From Nitrospira sp. (lineage in GTDB: Bacteria > Nitrospirota > Nitrospiria > Nitrospirales > Nitrospiraceae), in assembly GCA_029194535.1 (NCBI GenBank), contig JARFXR010000001.1:310001-374000 (forward strand): DNA of 64,000 nt, in the 5' to 3' direction. Positions 8,901 through 16,365 of this stretch are shown here, one piece after another; the first letter of the stretch is position 1; every line of letters starts with the position of its first letter. The position numbers and the translations under genes were made by a program. The notes beneath the pieces are model-generated. The model did no database searches, was not told the DNA's origin, and saw nothing but the letters and a program-made list of their open reading frames with translations.

Positions 8901-9116
8901 GTGTTCGGGACGGATCCGCCCCGACCGGACGTAGCGGCGATAGAGGTCGCCGGGAAGATAGCCGCTCCCGCCCATGAATTGCTTGCCGCGCCGGACCGTT
9001 TCCTCGAACGGAAGGTATTCGAGACTGTGGAGCGGATTGTGATGCACGAACGTCCGCATCGGCCAATATTGCGCGATCACCTCCCCGGCGAGGCGAACGA
9101 CCCCGCGCAATTCCAT
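5913..9116 (-). CDS. dabA: DabA, inorganic-carbon accumulating complex catalytic subunit (DUF2309)
   Basis: A 1067-residue DUF2309 protein. DabA is a carbonic-anhydrase-like zinc protein that, with a NuoL-like partner, performs energised one-way conversion of CO2 to bicarbonate at the inner face of the membrane. The expected zinc/catalytic residues are present: C485 and D487 in YCIDVRSE, H758 in CAHGS and C773 in LDCGACGG. The 15-residue gap between His and Cys agrees with what I recall for Halothiobacillus DabA, while the Cys-to-His distance is about 100 residues longer. The ATG at 9116 matches the conserved N-terminus; the frame stays open far upstream only as an overlap with the NuoM-like gene. 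It starts 29 bp after that gene's stop. Confidence 0.9.
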   Translation of the reverse strand: MELRGVVRLAGEVIAQYWPMRTFVHHNPLHSLEYLPFEETVRRGKQFMGGSGYLPGDLYRRYVRSGRIRPEHLDEVLGPLAQDTGVAIGARTVSQREVLRACLTEGLGSPAIEPLDSQLPDPSHVPIERLATRLESALIYPDLRTRIRAIVEADEAALGQWLTLSHWCDDTLGTQVVRQINDQLIKWCEAFLDEGHATWAMPERDKGLYQAWKTIAAHEWSPCGIEDSARKIAELPEYPEDALIESLDMLGIPANLRQDYLSLQLTALPGWAGFIKWRGEERDYPWQQAYPAGLVKFLAIRLWYARELVQKACRAELGIDGRYEAVTEYMRSHPEEYYLRKQRVAGRLPALYAEEVDRLAHQRGNGWKAVLDRYHIDVVPRQASASRRGAARTLLALAQSLGLDPEQLVAAPPDTLKQLVQWIEAFPESAHGPVWLKAFEAGYQDTLIGRLARNAREGEAPPVKPAEGATRAPTISRPYSQSVYCIDVRSEPFRRHLESTGAHDTYGFAGFFAAFIRFRAWGKEHDTEQFPVIMRAKNEVREIPRSYLDHKVSTHEARTKWVHAGHTLLHDLKENVVTPYVMVESLGWVYAIPIFGKTLWPSLYRRWTSWLRRLFVPSIATTLTVGKMAPDETAEMLAAQQQARIRAALEEHTGLRKSRITPGLVEGLRQRALSGAGEADPLLLDAATQSGLTADTLDRLVGLLQRQYGISARSASHQRERITRTGFTTDEQVLTVDTALRMMGLTRNFARLVLFCAHGSTSDNNPYESALDCGACGGNEGNPNARVLAMMANNRTVRERLAKNGLDIPADTHFVAGQMDTTTDHVTLFDLEDVPPTHRADLARLQEDLQEAAELTSQERCARLPDLEPPPTGQQAVAHVRRRSADWSQVRPEWGLSGNTAIIFGRRELTKGLDLEGRVFLHSYDYREDPSNRLLEVLLTAPQVVAQWINMEHYFSTTDNEVYGSASKIYHNVVGRLGIMSGPWSDLRLGLARQTVMNGDLPYHEPMRLLTIVEAPRGRIDKLIGRHEVLQHFYHNEWVHLVALDPEDAVWYRYRPTGGWSRIESMS

Positions 9117-9145
9117 CCGTCTCGATTCGATATCGGTCGCGCGCC

Positions 9146-10456
9146 CTACCGATTCCACGTGGTCAATTCTCCGATGGTGGAGGTCCCGAGCCAGGCTTGG
9201 TCGGACGCGAAGAGGGTCGAGGGTGCCAGTCCCAACGCGAGCAGGACCAGCACGATGATCAACAGCGACGCCAACTCGGCGTGAAGCAGATCGGTGTATC
9301 GCAGTTCGGGCCGCTGGACGCCGAAGAGCAGCCGTTGCACCAACTGCATGATGTACCAGGATGCAGCGAGCCATGCCAGAAGTGTGACGAACAGGCCGGC
9401 CAAGGACGGAAGCGGCGAGTTCAGCAACAGCCCCATAAATCCGGCGAACACACCGAAGGGCGGCAGGCCCATCGCGGCCAGCGCGATCAAGGACAGCAAG
9501 ACCGCATAGTGCGGCATGCCGCTCGCCAGGCCGCTGATCGCCTGTGGATCCACGTCGTCGCCGTATCTGGTGCGGACGACCTGCCAGCCGATCATGAGCC
9601 CGCTGGTCGCCAGGCCCACCGCCCCGACCAGGAGCGCGGCCCGGGGCGTCGTCGTTCGCGAGGCTGCGGCGAACCACCAGAAGATGGAAAGGAACGAAAG
9701 ACTGCCGTAGGCCAGGAGGAGCCGGACTCGGGATTGCGCCAAGGCCTTGAGCGCCCCGTAGGAGGCGCCCACCAGGGCGAAGAGACTCACGGTCCAGGCC
9801 ACCGTGTCCGGAATCGTGGGCAGGGCAGCCGCAAGCTGGTGGAGACCGGCGACCGGGAGGAGGACGACGATGAACGAGGGGAGGCTGCCCGGCAACCGCG
9901 TCAGCGCCGTCAGGTACCCATCGTGAAAGGGTACGAGGGGAAGCAAGACCGCGCAAGCCAGTAAGGAGGCGACCGATGACAACGGCACGTCCGCAGCGAC
10001 CGACGCGGCGGCACAGAAAGCGCCGAAGCCGTAGGCGCCGATGCCCCACCAGGACCTGGGCCAGAGTGCGCTGTGGTGACGGTAGAGCAACCCCGCGATC
10101 AGAGCCAATAGGAGGGTCACGCTCAAGGGAGCGATCGGCTGTGGGCTGCTCAGGGCGGACAAGCCGAGTCCGAGACACACCAATGTCAAGATCCACGAAA
10201 GCCGGTGCTGTTCGTGAACCGGTTGGCCCAAGATCGAAATCGTGGCGGCGAGCGGCAACAGGTAGAGCGGCAACAATCCCTCGGGGGGCGCATCGATCAG
10301 CCCGGCGCATCCCGCGACTGAGGCGAGGCTCACCACGGCCCAGGCGACGGAGGACTGTTTCAACCGTTCCGACTCCGAGCGGAAGGGCAGACAGGCGAGC
10401 GCCCCCAGCAACGGGAGGCCGGCCAGCAGCCACGGTATCAGCGCGCCGCCTGTCAT
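9146..10456 (-). CDS. NuoM/MrpD-like membrane subunit of the DAB-like complex
   Basis: A 436-residue, very hydrophobic protein with about 12-14 membrane spans, shorter and more diverged than the two NuoL-like proteins upstream. Motifs such as LLPLVPFHDGYLTAL and LIALAAMGLPPFGVFAGF recall the proton-translocating subunits of complex I and Mrp antiporters. The ATG at 10456 overlaps the stop of the upstream NuoL-like gene by four bases (ATGA), so translation is coupled. DAB complexes are normally described with a single NuoL-like DabB, so this is an extra antiporter-like subunit whose job (ion path or assembly) is inferred only from the operon. Confidence 0.75.
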   Translation of the reverse strand: MTGGALIPWLLAGLPLLGALACLPFRSESERLKQSSVAWAVVSLASVAGCAGLIDAPPEGLLPLYLLPLAATISILGQPVHEQHRLSWILTLVCLGLGLSALSSPQPIAPLSVTLLLALIAGLLYRHHSALWPRSWWGIGAYGFGAFCAAASVAADVPLSSVASLLACAVLLPLVPFHDGYLTALTRLPGSLPSFIVVLLPVAGLHQLAAALPTIPDTVAWTVSLFALVGASYGALKALAQSRVRLLLAYGSLSFLSIFWWFAAASRTTTPRAALLVGAVGLATSGLMIGWQVVRTRYGDDVDPQAISGLASGMPHYAVLLSLIALAAMGLPPFGVFAGFMGLLLNSPLPSLAGLFVTLLAWLAASWYIMQLVQRLLFGVQRPELRYTDLLHAELASLLIIVLVLLALGLAPSTLFASDQAWLGTSTIGELTTWNR

Positions 10457-12153
10457 CGCGACCAGCCCCCCTCCCGTTTGTCGACCTGATGAACCAGGCG
10501 CATGATGGTCTGCCCGATCAGCGCGTAGCATTCGTCGGCGTAGAGCCGGTTCATGAAGGGCAGGTAGAGGCGTACCCGCAAATCCTCGACCCATGCCGGC
10601 ATCCGCAGCGTCATTCCATGGGCGCTCATATAGAGGTACGCCCAACTGGCGACGGTGAGAATCGTGGCCGTTACAATGATGAGGTCGAACAACCAGTCGG
10701 GGAGATCGGCGGCTCTGAAGTACGAGGCCGCTTCATCGGGATTCGGGTACAGAAATTCCGTGAACGACTCGACGGCGAACAGATAGACGAACACGACGAA
10801 CAACAGGGTCAGCAGCATGGCGGCCGAGACTTTCCAGGACGCCACCTGGCGCAGCCGCGTCAGCGTCAGGATGGCCTGGGACGAGGTGATCCAGATAAAG
10901 AACAGAAAAATCACCGTCCCTTGCGATTCCAGCAGGGGGATGCGCAGGACCCCATGCGTAACCAATAAAATGAGCAGCGGGATGAACAGCGTGGTCACGG
11001 CTCCGGTGAACCACGTGAGGCGGGACAAACCCGGTTCCTCTGCCTGATGATCGACGTGCGGGAAATGCGGTTCCTGCCTGGCCTTGTGGATGACATTGCC
11101 GCAATTGAGGAACACGGTCGCCTTGAACAGGCCGTGGGCGATCAAATGGAAGACGGCGAGCGAAAAGGCGCCCAGGCCGCATTCCATGATCATGTACCCC
11201 ATCTGGCCGATCGTCGAGAACCCGAGCGTCTTCTTGATGTCGTTCTGCGCCAGCATCATCGTCGCGCCGAGTACGGCGGTCAACGTGCCGATGAGAAAGG
11301 CGACGTGCAGGGTCGTGGAGCTGAGCCCGAACAACGGCGCGAGCCGGTTGATCAGAAAGCCGCCGGCGTTGATGATGCCCGCGTGGAGCAACGCGTGTAC
11401 CGGCGTCGGCGCGAACAGCGACCCCGGCAGCCACAGATGGATCGGAAACTGAGCCGATTTTCCCATCGCCCCGACGAAGAGGAGCAGCGTGACGGCCGTG
11501 GCGCCGCTCATGTCCATGCCGGGCCACAACGACAAGATGACCGGCATATCGGCGGCTCGCGCGAAGAGCTCCTGGAATTCGAGCGTGCCGTACAATTGAT
11601 GGGCGAGTGCGATTCCTGCAAGAAATGCCGTATCGGCCACGCGCAGGAGCGTGAAGGTCTTGAAGGCTCCCGCCAGCGTCCCCGCATGGGCGTGATTGTG
11701 GGCGAGCACGTAGAGCAGGTAGCTGAGCACCTGCCAGAAGAGAAACAGCATCATGAGATTGGCGCTCGACACCATGCAGATGAGGACGAAATCCGTGAGG
11801 CAGATCATGGCCAGATACCGACGGGCGTGCCGATCCTGGTACATGTAGGCCGTCGAGTAGCGGTAAATGATGACGCTGACCCCGGTGATCAGCGTCATCA
11901 TCACTGCGCTCAGCCTGTCGACGTAGAATCCGATGGGGATCGCAAAGGAGGCGATCGAGGATAGATCGTAGAACCGGATCGAGACGGGCCCGCCGGTCGT
12001 CACGAGATACAGCGTCGCCACGGCGCCAAGGAAGGCGGCCCCGATGGGATAGGCGGCCAGCTTCGCCCGCGCATGTTCGGAGCCGCCCCGTCCGAATACG
12101 ACGATACCGGCGGCTGCGAGGAGGAGAAGCGGTACCAGCAAGACGAGCGTCAC
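10453..12153 (-). CDS. dabB: NuoL-like DabB subunit, copy 2
   Basis: A 566-residue polytopic protein of the NuoL/MrpA antiporter family. Landmarks are FWQVLSYLLYVLAHNHAHAG, the ion-channel segment GAMGKSAQFPIHLWLPGSL with its lysine, HALLHAGIINAGGFLINRL and MMLAQNDIKKTLGFSTIGQM. In DAB systems this subunit carries the cation flux that drives DabA. It starts with GTG at 12153, about 20 bases after a promoter-like box pair at 12177-12204. It is a paralogue of the gene upstream, sharing stretches that are identical at the DNA level. The next gene overlaps its stop by four bases. Confidence 0.85.
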   Translation of the reverse strand: MTLVLLVPLLLLAAAGIVVFGRGGSEHARAKLAAYPIGAAFLGAVATLYLVTTGGPVSIRFYDLSSIASFAIPIGFYVDRLSAVMMTLITGVSVIIYRYSTAYMYQDRHARRYLAMICLTDFVLICMVSSANLMMLFLFWQVLSYLLYVLAHNHAHAGTLAGAFKTFTLLRVADTAFLAGIALAHQLYGTLEFQELFARAADMPVILSLWPGMDMSGATAVTLLLFVGAMGKSAQFPIHLWLPGSLFAPTPVHALLHAGIINAGGFLINRLAPLFGLSSTTLHVAFLIGTLTAVLGATMMLAQNDIKKTLGFSTIGQMGYMIMECGLGAFSLAVFHLIAHGLFKATVFLNCGNVIHKARQEPHFPHVDHQAEEPGLSRLTWFTGAVTTLFIPLLILLVTHGVLRIPLLESQGTVIFLFFIWITSSQAILTLTRLRQVASWKVSAAMLLTLLFVVFVYLFAVESFTEFLYPNPDEAASYFRAADLPDWLFDLIIVTATILTVASWAYLYMSAHGMTLRMPAWVEDLRVRLYLPFMNRLYADECYALIGQTIMRLVHQVDKREGGWSR

Positions 12154-12176
12154 GACTCCCTCATCAGGGGCTAACC

Positions 12177-12204
12177 ATTAATACGACCATCAGATCCTCG
12201 TCAA
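12177..12204 (-). promoter_or_regulatory. Promoter-like box pair before NuoL-like copy 2
   Basis: On the minus strand TTGACG (12204-12199) is followed after 15 bp by TATTAAT (12183-12177). The same two boxes, with the same spacing and identical flanking bases, occur at 14159-14132 upstream of copy 1, whereas the spacer between them has diverged. Shared boxes with a drifted spacer are what a duplicated promoter would look like. Confidence 0.5.
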
Positions 12205-12210
12205 GCGCGA

Positions 12211-13929
12211 TCAGGACGTCCGTCCCTGCGCCAGCTCTTCGACTCGCCGGATGGCGGCCAACCGGGCTTGGCCCAGGCGCCGGACGCTTTCGTCGATGTG
12301 GAGCCGATTCAGGAAGAAGACGTAGAGCCGGAGGCGGATGCCGTGGATCCAGGCCGGCATCGGGAACGATCGGCCGTGAGCCTTGAGATAGACGTAGCAC
12401 CAGCCGAGGACGGTCATGAGCGTCGCCGCGCCGATCATCATGTCGAACATCCGGCTCGGCAGCTCCGCCGCCTTGAAGTAGGACGCGACGTCCTCCGGGT
12501 TGGGATACAAGAACGCCGTGAACGACTCGACGGCGAACAGATAGACGAACACGACGAACAACAGGGTCAGCAGCATGGCGGCCGAGACTTTCCACGACGC
12601 GACGGCCCGCAGGCGCGTGAGGGTCAAGATGGCCTGCGAGGACGTGATCCAAATGAAAAACAGAAAAATCACGGTGCCCTGCGCTTCGAGGAGGGGAATG
12701 TGCAACGCCCCGTGCGTCAGCAACAGAATCAGCAGCGGGATCAGCAGCGTCGTGACGAATCCGGTCACCCAGGTCAGGCGCGAGTAGTGTTCCTCATCCG
12801 TCTCCGGCTCGAGATGAGGGACATGCGGCTCCAGCCGAGCCTTGCCGATGACGTTGCCGCAATTGAGGAAGACGGTCGCCTTGAACAGGCCGTGGGCGAT
12901 CAAATGGAAGACGGCGAGCGAGAAGGCGCCCAGGCCGCATTCCATGATCATATAGCCCATCTGCCCGATCGTCGAGAACCCGAGCATGTTCTTGATGTCA
13001 TTCTGCGCCAGCATCATCGTCGCGCCGAGCACGGCGGTCAGCGTGCCGATGAGAAAGGCGATGTGCAGGGTCGTGGAGCTGAGCCCGAACAACGGGGCGA
13101 GCCGGTTGATCAGAAAGCCCCCGGCGTTGATGATGCCCGCGTGCAGGAGCGCCGTCACCGGCGTCGGCGCGTACAGATACCGCGGAAGCCAGATGTGGAA
13201 GGGAAATTGCGCCGACTTGCTCATGGCGCCGATCAGCAAGAGCAGCGTGACCACCGTGGCCCCGCTGCACTCGATGCCAGGTAGCGGCGCGATCGTGACC
13301 TGCGACTGAACGGCGGCGGCAAACAGCTCGGGGAACTCCAGGGTGCCATACCACATATAGGCCAGGGCCGTCCCGGCGAGAAAGGCGACGTCCCCGATCC
13401 GCAGCAACGTGAAGGTTCGGAAGGCGCTCTCCAGCGTCGCGGCGTGTGTGTGATTGTGAATGAGGAGATAGAGCAGATACGAGAGAAGCTGCCAGAAGAC
13501 AAACAGCATGATGAGGTTGGCGCTGGACACCATGCAGAGCAATACGCAGACGGCGACACCGAGCAGCGCGAAGTAGCGGCGTTCGTGCGGCTCCCGACTC
13601 ATGTACTGGATGGAATAGGCATAGATGATCGTGCCGATGCCCGAAATGAGCACCATCATGACCGCGCTGAGGCGATCCACGTAGAAGCCGAGCGGCAGAG
13701 GGAACGACCCGGTCAGGGCGGGATCATAGAAGCGGATCGAGACCGGCCCTTGCGTGGCGACGACATAGAGGGTTGCCACGGCGCCGGCGCAGGCGACGCC
13801 GATCGGCCACAGGGCGATGTTGATGCGGGCACGCAAGGCCGCTTCCCCGCCGGCCACCACGATGAGCGTGGTCAGCAGCGGCAGCAGCAGGACGAGCAGC
13901 ACGGCGAGCAGCACGGCGAACGTCCACAT
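12211..13929 (-). CDS. dabB: NuoL-like DabB subunit, copy 1 (first gene of the operon)
   Basis: A 572-residue NuoL/MrpA-family membrane protein, opening MWTFAVLLAVLLVLLLPLLT. It contains FWQLLSYLLYLLIHNHTHAA, the lysine-bearing GAMSKSAQFPFHIWLPRYLY, TALLHAGIINAGGFLINRL and AQNDIKNMLGFSTIGQMGYM. It is highly similar to copy 2 through the central region and diverges at both ends. The ATG at 13929 is preferred; an in-frame TTG at 13950 is possible. It is preceded by a roughly 200-nt leader holding a terminator-like hairpin and a promoter-like box pair. Role: membrane ion-coupling subunit for DabA, by family and context. Confidence 0.85.
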   Translation of the reverse strand: MWTFAVLLAVLLVLLLPLLTTLIVVAGGEAALRARINIALWPIGVACAGAVATLYVVATQGPVSIRFYDPALTGSFPLPLGFYVDRLSAVMMVLISGIGTIIYAYSIQYMSREPHERRYFALLGVAVCVLLCMVSSANLIMLFVFWQLLSYLLYLLIHNHTHAATLESAFRTFTLLRIGDVAFLAGTALAYMWYGTLEFPELFAAAVQSQVTIAPLPGIECSGATVVTLLLLIGAMSKSAQFPFHIWLPRYLYAPTPVTALLHAGIINAGGFLINRLAPLFGLSSTTLHIAFLIGTLTAVLGATMMLAQNDIKNMLGFSTIGQMGYMIMECGLGAFSLAVFHLIAHGLFKATVFLNCGNVIGKARLEPHVPHLEPETDEEHYSRLTWVTGFVTTLLIPLLILLLTHGALHIPLLEAQGTVIFLFFIWITSSQAILTLTRLRAVASWKVSAAMLLTLLFVVFVYLFAVESFTAFLYPNPEDVASYFKAAELPSRMFDMMIGAATLMTVLGWCYVYLKAHGRSFPMPAWIHGIRLRLYVFFLNRLHIDESVRRLGQARLAAIRRVEELAQGRTS

Positions 13930-13940
13930 TCCACACCCGT

Positions 13941-13998
13941 AAAAAGACAAAAAGCCAACCGGGTGTCTCGACGTTCCGGTCGAGCCCCGCGGTTGGCT
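13941..13998 (-). terminator. Terminator-like hairpin in the leader of the DAB-like operon (possible attenuator)
   Basis: On the minus strand AGCCAACCG (13998-13990) pairs with CGGTTGGCT (13961-13953), with an inner CTCGAC/GTCGAG stem, and is followed by TTTTTGTCTTTTT ending at 13941. That is the form of an intrinsic terminator, yet it lies only about 11 bases before the first start codon, and the nearest gene upstream is divergent. It is therefore better read as a transcription attenuator than as the end of another transcript. Confidence 0.6.
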
Positions 13999-14131
13999 TG
14001 CACTGCGACCGGCCGTCCAATCGAACTGCCGGCCGCCCTACGGCCCCTGACGGCCGACCGTGACATCCTGCTCGTCTGCGACACGAAATTCGGGACGAGC
14101 AACACTGCCGGCCGACCGATCGTGGTCCATC

Positions 14132-14159
14132 ATTAATACGGGGTCCTGATCAGCGTCAA
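14132..14159 (-). promoter_or_regulatory. Promoter-like box pair of the DAB-like operon
   Basis: On the minus strand TTGACG (14159-14154) and TATTAAT (14138-14132) are separated by 15 bp. This would start a transcript near 14125 with a leader of about 195 nt. The leader (13930-14125) also contains a 7-bp hairpin GCTCGTC/GACGAGC at 14070-14100 and three GGCCGGCAGT-like repeats. The pair is matched before NuoL-like copy 2. Confidence 0.5.
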
Positions 14160-14319
14160 GCAGGAATCGCGGCATGAGTCCACTCAACAACCGTCCGATG
14201 GTCCGAAAGACCTATCAACCACCGGCGCGGCCGGACTGCTTGTTCGAGCCACCGCGCAACTCTATAATCACGAGGACACGTGCGGGAGCGGACGGAGCCT
14301 CAGCGCCGGCAGTCGCATC

Positions 14320-14664
14320 ATGGAAAACGCCATACGCAACGCCATCATCAAATTCGAACAGGAGTTCATGGGACGCGGCCCCGACGACGTGCGGGCGTTC
14401 ATCGTGCGCGATCTCGTGGTGGTGCGGTTGAAAGGCGTGCTGACGCCCGCCGAGCGTCAACTGGCCAAGACACCCGAAGGGGTGGAGATGGTCAAGCGAC
14501 TGCGCCAGACCTTGATCGCCCAAGGACGCGACAAACTCTGCGAACAGGTCAGCGACATCACGGGCGCGAAGATCTTGGGCCTCTTTACCGACATCGACGT
14601 CCAGCTGGGGGAGCGCGTCTTCGTCTTCACTGTCGATCGGGACATCCAGCCCGTCGGCCGCTAG
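14320..14664 (+). CDS. DUF2294 family protein
   Basis: A 114-residue soluble protein opening MENAIRNAIIKFEQEFMGRG, with RAFIVRDLVVVRLKGVLTP in the middle and GLFTDIDVQLGERVFVFTVD near the end, the pattern of DUF2294. No biochemical role is established to my knowledge. It diverges from the DAB-like operon across a 390-bp intergenic region and precedes selO by 77 bp. Divergent placement allows shared control, but nothing in the sequence proves it. Confidence 0.75.
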   Translation: MENAIRNAIIKFEQEFMGRGPDDVRAFIVRDLVVVRLKGVLTPAERQLAKTPEGVEMVKRLRQTLIAQGRDKLCEQVSDITGAKILGLFTDIDVQLGERVFVFTVDRDIQPVGR

Positions 14665-14741
14665 GGCAGACCCAAGAACCGCTCCTCTCGTGACGCCGAA
14701 TCGCGGTTGCAAGCCGCTCGCCGGTCCTGGCATGCTGGACC

Positions 14742-16217
14742 ATGGCCGGTCGGACCCTTGAAACGCTCCGTTTCGACAACAGCTATGCCCGCCTGCCGGA
14801 TGCCTTCTTCGCCAGGCTCAACCCGACGCCGTTCAGCTCTCCCCCGCGGTTGATCCACGCCAATCCTGCCGCCGCCGCCCTGATCGACCTGGATCCGGCT
14901 CAGTTTGCTCGCCCGGAATTCGCGGGAACCTTCGGCGGAAGCTTGCTGGCACCCGGCATGGAACCGTTGGCCATGCTCTACTCGGGTCACCAGTTCGGCG
15001 TCTATGTGCCTCAGCTGGGCGACGGGCGGGCCATCCTGTTGGGCGAAGCCGTCAACGAGCGGGGCGAGACATGGGAGCTACACCTCAAGGGAGCGGGGAT
15101 GACGCCGTTTTCTCGGGACGGCGACGGGCGGGCGGTGCTGCGGTCGACGATCCGCGAGTATTTGTGCAGCGAAGCCATGCACGGTCTGGGCATCCCGACG
15201 ACGCGAGCGCTTTGCATCGTCGGCAGCGAGGACAAGGTCTATCGCGAACAGATCGAAACCGGGGCGATGCTGGTCCGGATGGCGCCGACGCACGTGCGCT
15301 TCGGCACCTTCGAGATTTTCTACTACCGCAAACAGCATGAGCGGCTGAGAATCCTGGCCGACTACGTGATCGACCGGCATTTCCCGCACCTCCGCGAAGC
15401 TGCCGACCGATATGCCCGATTTTTCGCCGAGGTCGTCGAGCGGACAGCCACGCTCATCGCGCAGTGGCAGGCCGTCGGTTGGGCCCACGGCGTGATGAAC
15501 ACGGACAACATGTCGATCCTTGGCCTCACCCTCGACTACGGACCGTTCGGCTTCATGGACGACTACGACGCCTCGTTCATCTGCAATCACTCCGACCACA
15601 ACGGACGCTATGCCTTCAACCAACAGCCGTACATCGGACTATGGAATCTCAGCTGCCTCGCGCAGACGTTACTGCCGCTGGCGCCGAAGGAGGCCTTGAA
15701 GGAGGCGTTGGACCGCTATACCCCGATCTTTGAGTCGGAGTTCCGGACGCGAATGCGCCTGAAGTTGGGATTGCGGGAAGCACGAAGCGGTGACGACGAC
15801 CTGATCGACGAGTTCCTCGGCATGCTGCAGGAGAGCCATGCGGATTACACGCGTGTGTTTCGAGAGATCGGCAGTTTCGACAGCGCACCCGGCGCGGTCA
15901 ACGAGCTCCTACGCGACTACTTTCTCAATCGTGATCGCTTCGCGGCCTGGGCGGTGCGGTACCGAGAGCGGCTGCAGGACGAGGGAAGCGCCGACGACGA
16001 CCGGCGCGAACGGATGAACCGGATCAATCCCAAGTACGTGCTGCGGAATTATCTCGCGCAGACGGCGATCGAGAAGGCGCAGCACCAGGACTTCACCGAG
16101 ATCGAGCGATTGTTCGATGTGCTGCAGGATCCCTACCGCGAACGAGCCGGAACGGACGCCTATGCCGCCTCGCCGCCCAATTGGGGCAAGCACGTGACGG
16201 TCAGTTGTTCGTCGTGA
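14742..16217 (+). CDS. selO: SelO/YdiU pseudokinase-fold protein AMPylase
   Basis: A 491-residue SelO/YdiU protein. This family has a kinase fold with inverted ATP binding and transfers AMP to protein hydroxyls, linked to redox stress. Family landmarks are LYSGHQFGVYVPQLGDGRA, LKGAGMTPFSRDGDGRAVLR, REYLCSEAMHGLGIPTTRA, GWAHGVMNTDNMSILG (catalytic and metal region) and GPFGFMDDYD. The last residues are SCSS, with cysteine at the third-from-last position, where animal SelO has selenocysteine. The length is normal for bacterial YdiU. The start ATG lacks a strong ribosome site but matches the family N-terminus. Confidence 0.93.
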   Translation: MAGRTLETLRFDNSYARLPDAFFARLNPTPFSSPPRLIHANPAAAALIDLDPAQFARPEFAGTFGGSLLAPGMEPLAMLYSGHQFGVYVPQLGDGRAILLGEAVNERGETWELHLKGAGMTPFSRDGDGRAVLRSTIREYLCSEAMHGLGIPTTRALCIVGSEDKVYREQIETGAMLVRMAPTHVRFGTFEIFYYRKQHERLRILADYVIDRHFPHLREAADRYARFFAEVVERTATLIAQWQAVGWAHGVMNTDNMSILGLTLDYGPFGFMDDYDASFICNHSDHNGRYAFNQQPYIGLWNLSCLAQTLLPLAPKEALKEALDRYTPIFESEFRTRMRLKLGLREARSGDDDLIDEFLGMLQESHADYTRVFREIGSFDSAPGAVNELLRDYFLNRDRFAAWAVRYRERLQDEGSADDDRRERMNRINPKYVLRNYLAQTAIEKAQHQDFTEIERLFDVLQDPYRERAGTDAYAASPPNWGKHVTVSCSS

Positions 16218-16365
16218 CCGGCCTGTTACAGGCTTGCGCAGGTCTCTGTGCCGTTCCCCTCAGACCCGCGTCCAAACCAGACGCCGCCGTCAGGCGCACG
16301 TTCCCACCTTGCAGGTCCCCTCATGGAGTGTTGTAGAGTGACTTCCGCACGGCAGGGGAGGACTC

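Noticed and set aside
9117-10433. In-frame N-terminal extension of DabA by about 440 codons
   Set aside because: The extension overlaps the NuoM-like gene in another frame, is arginine/proline-rich and not DUF2309-like; conserved DabA sequence begins at 9116.
10816-13950. Several plus-strand frames opposite the NuoL-like genes
   Set aside because: Nearly identical to each other because the real genes are duplicated; they are antisense shadows rich in Arg, Gln, Glu and His.
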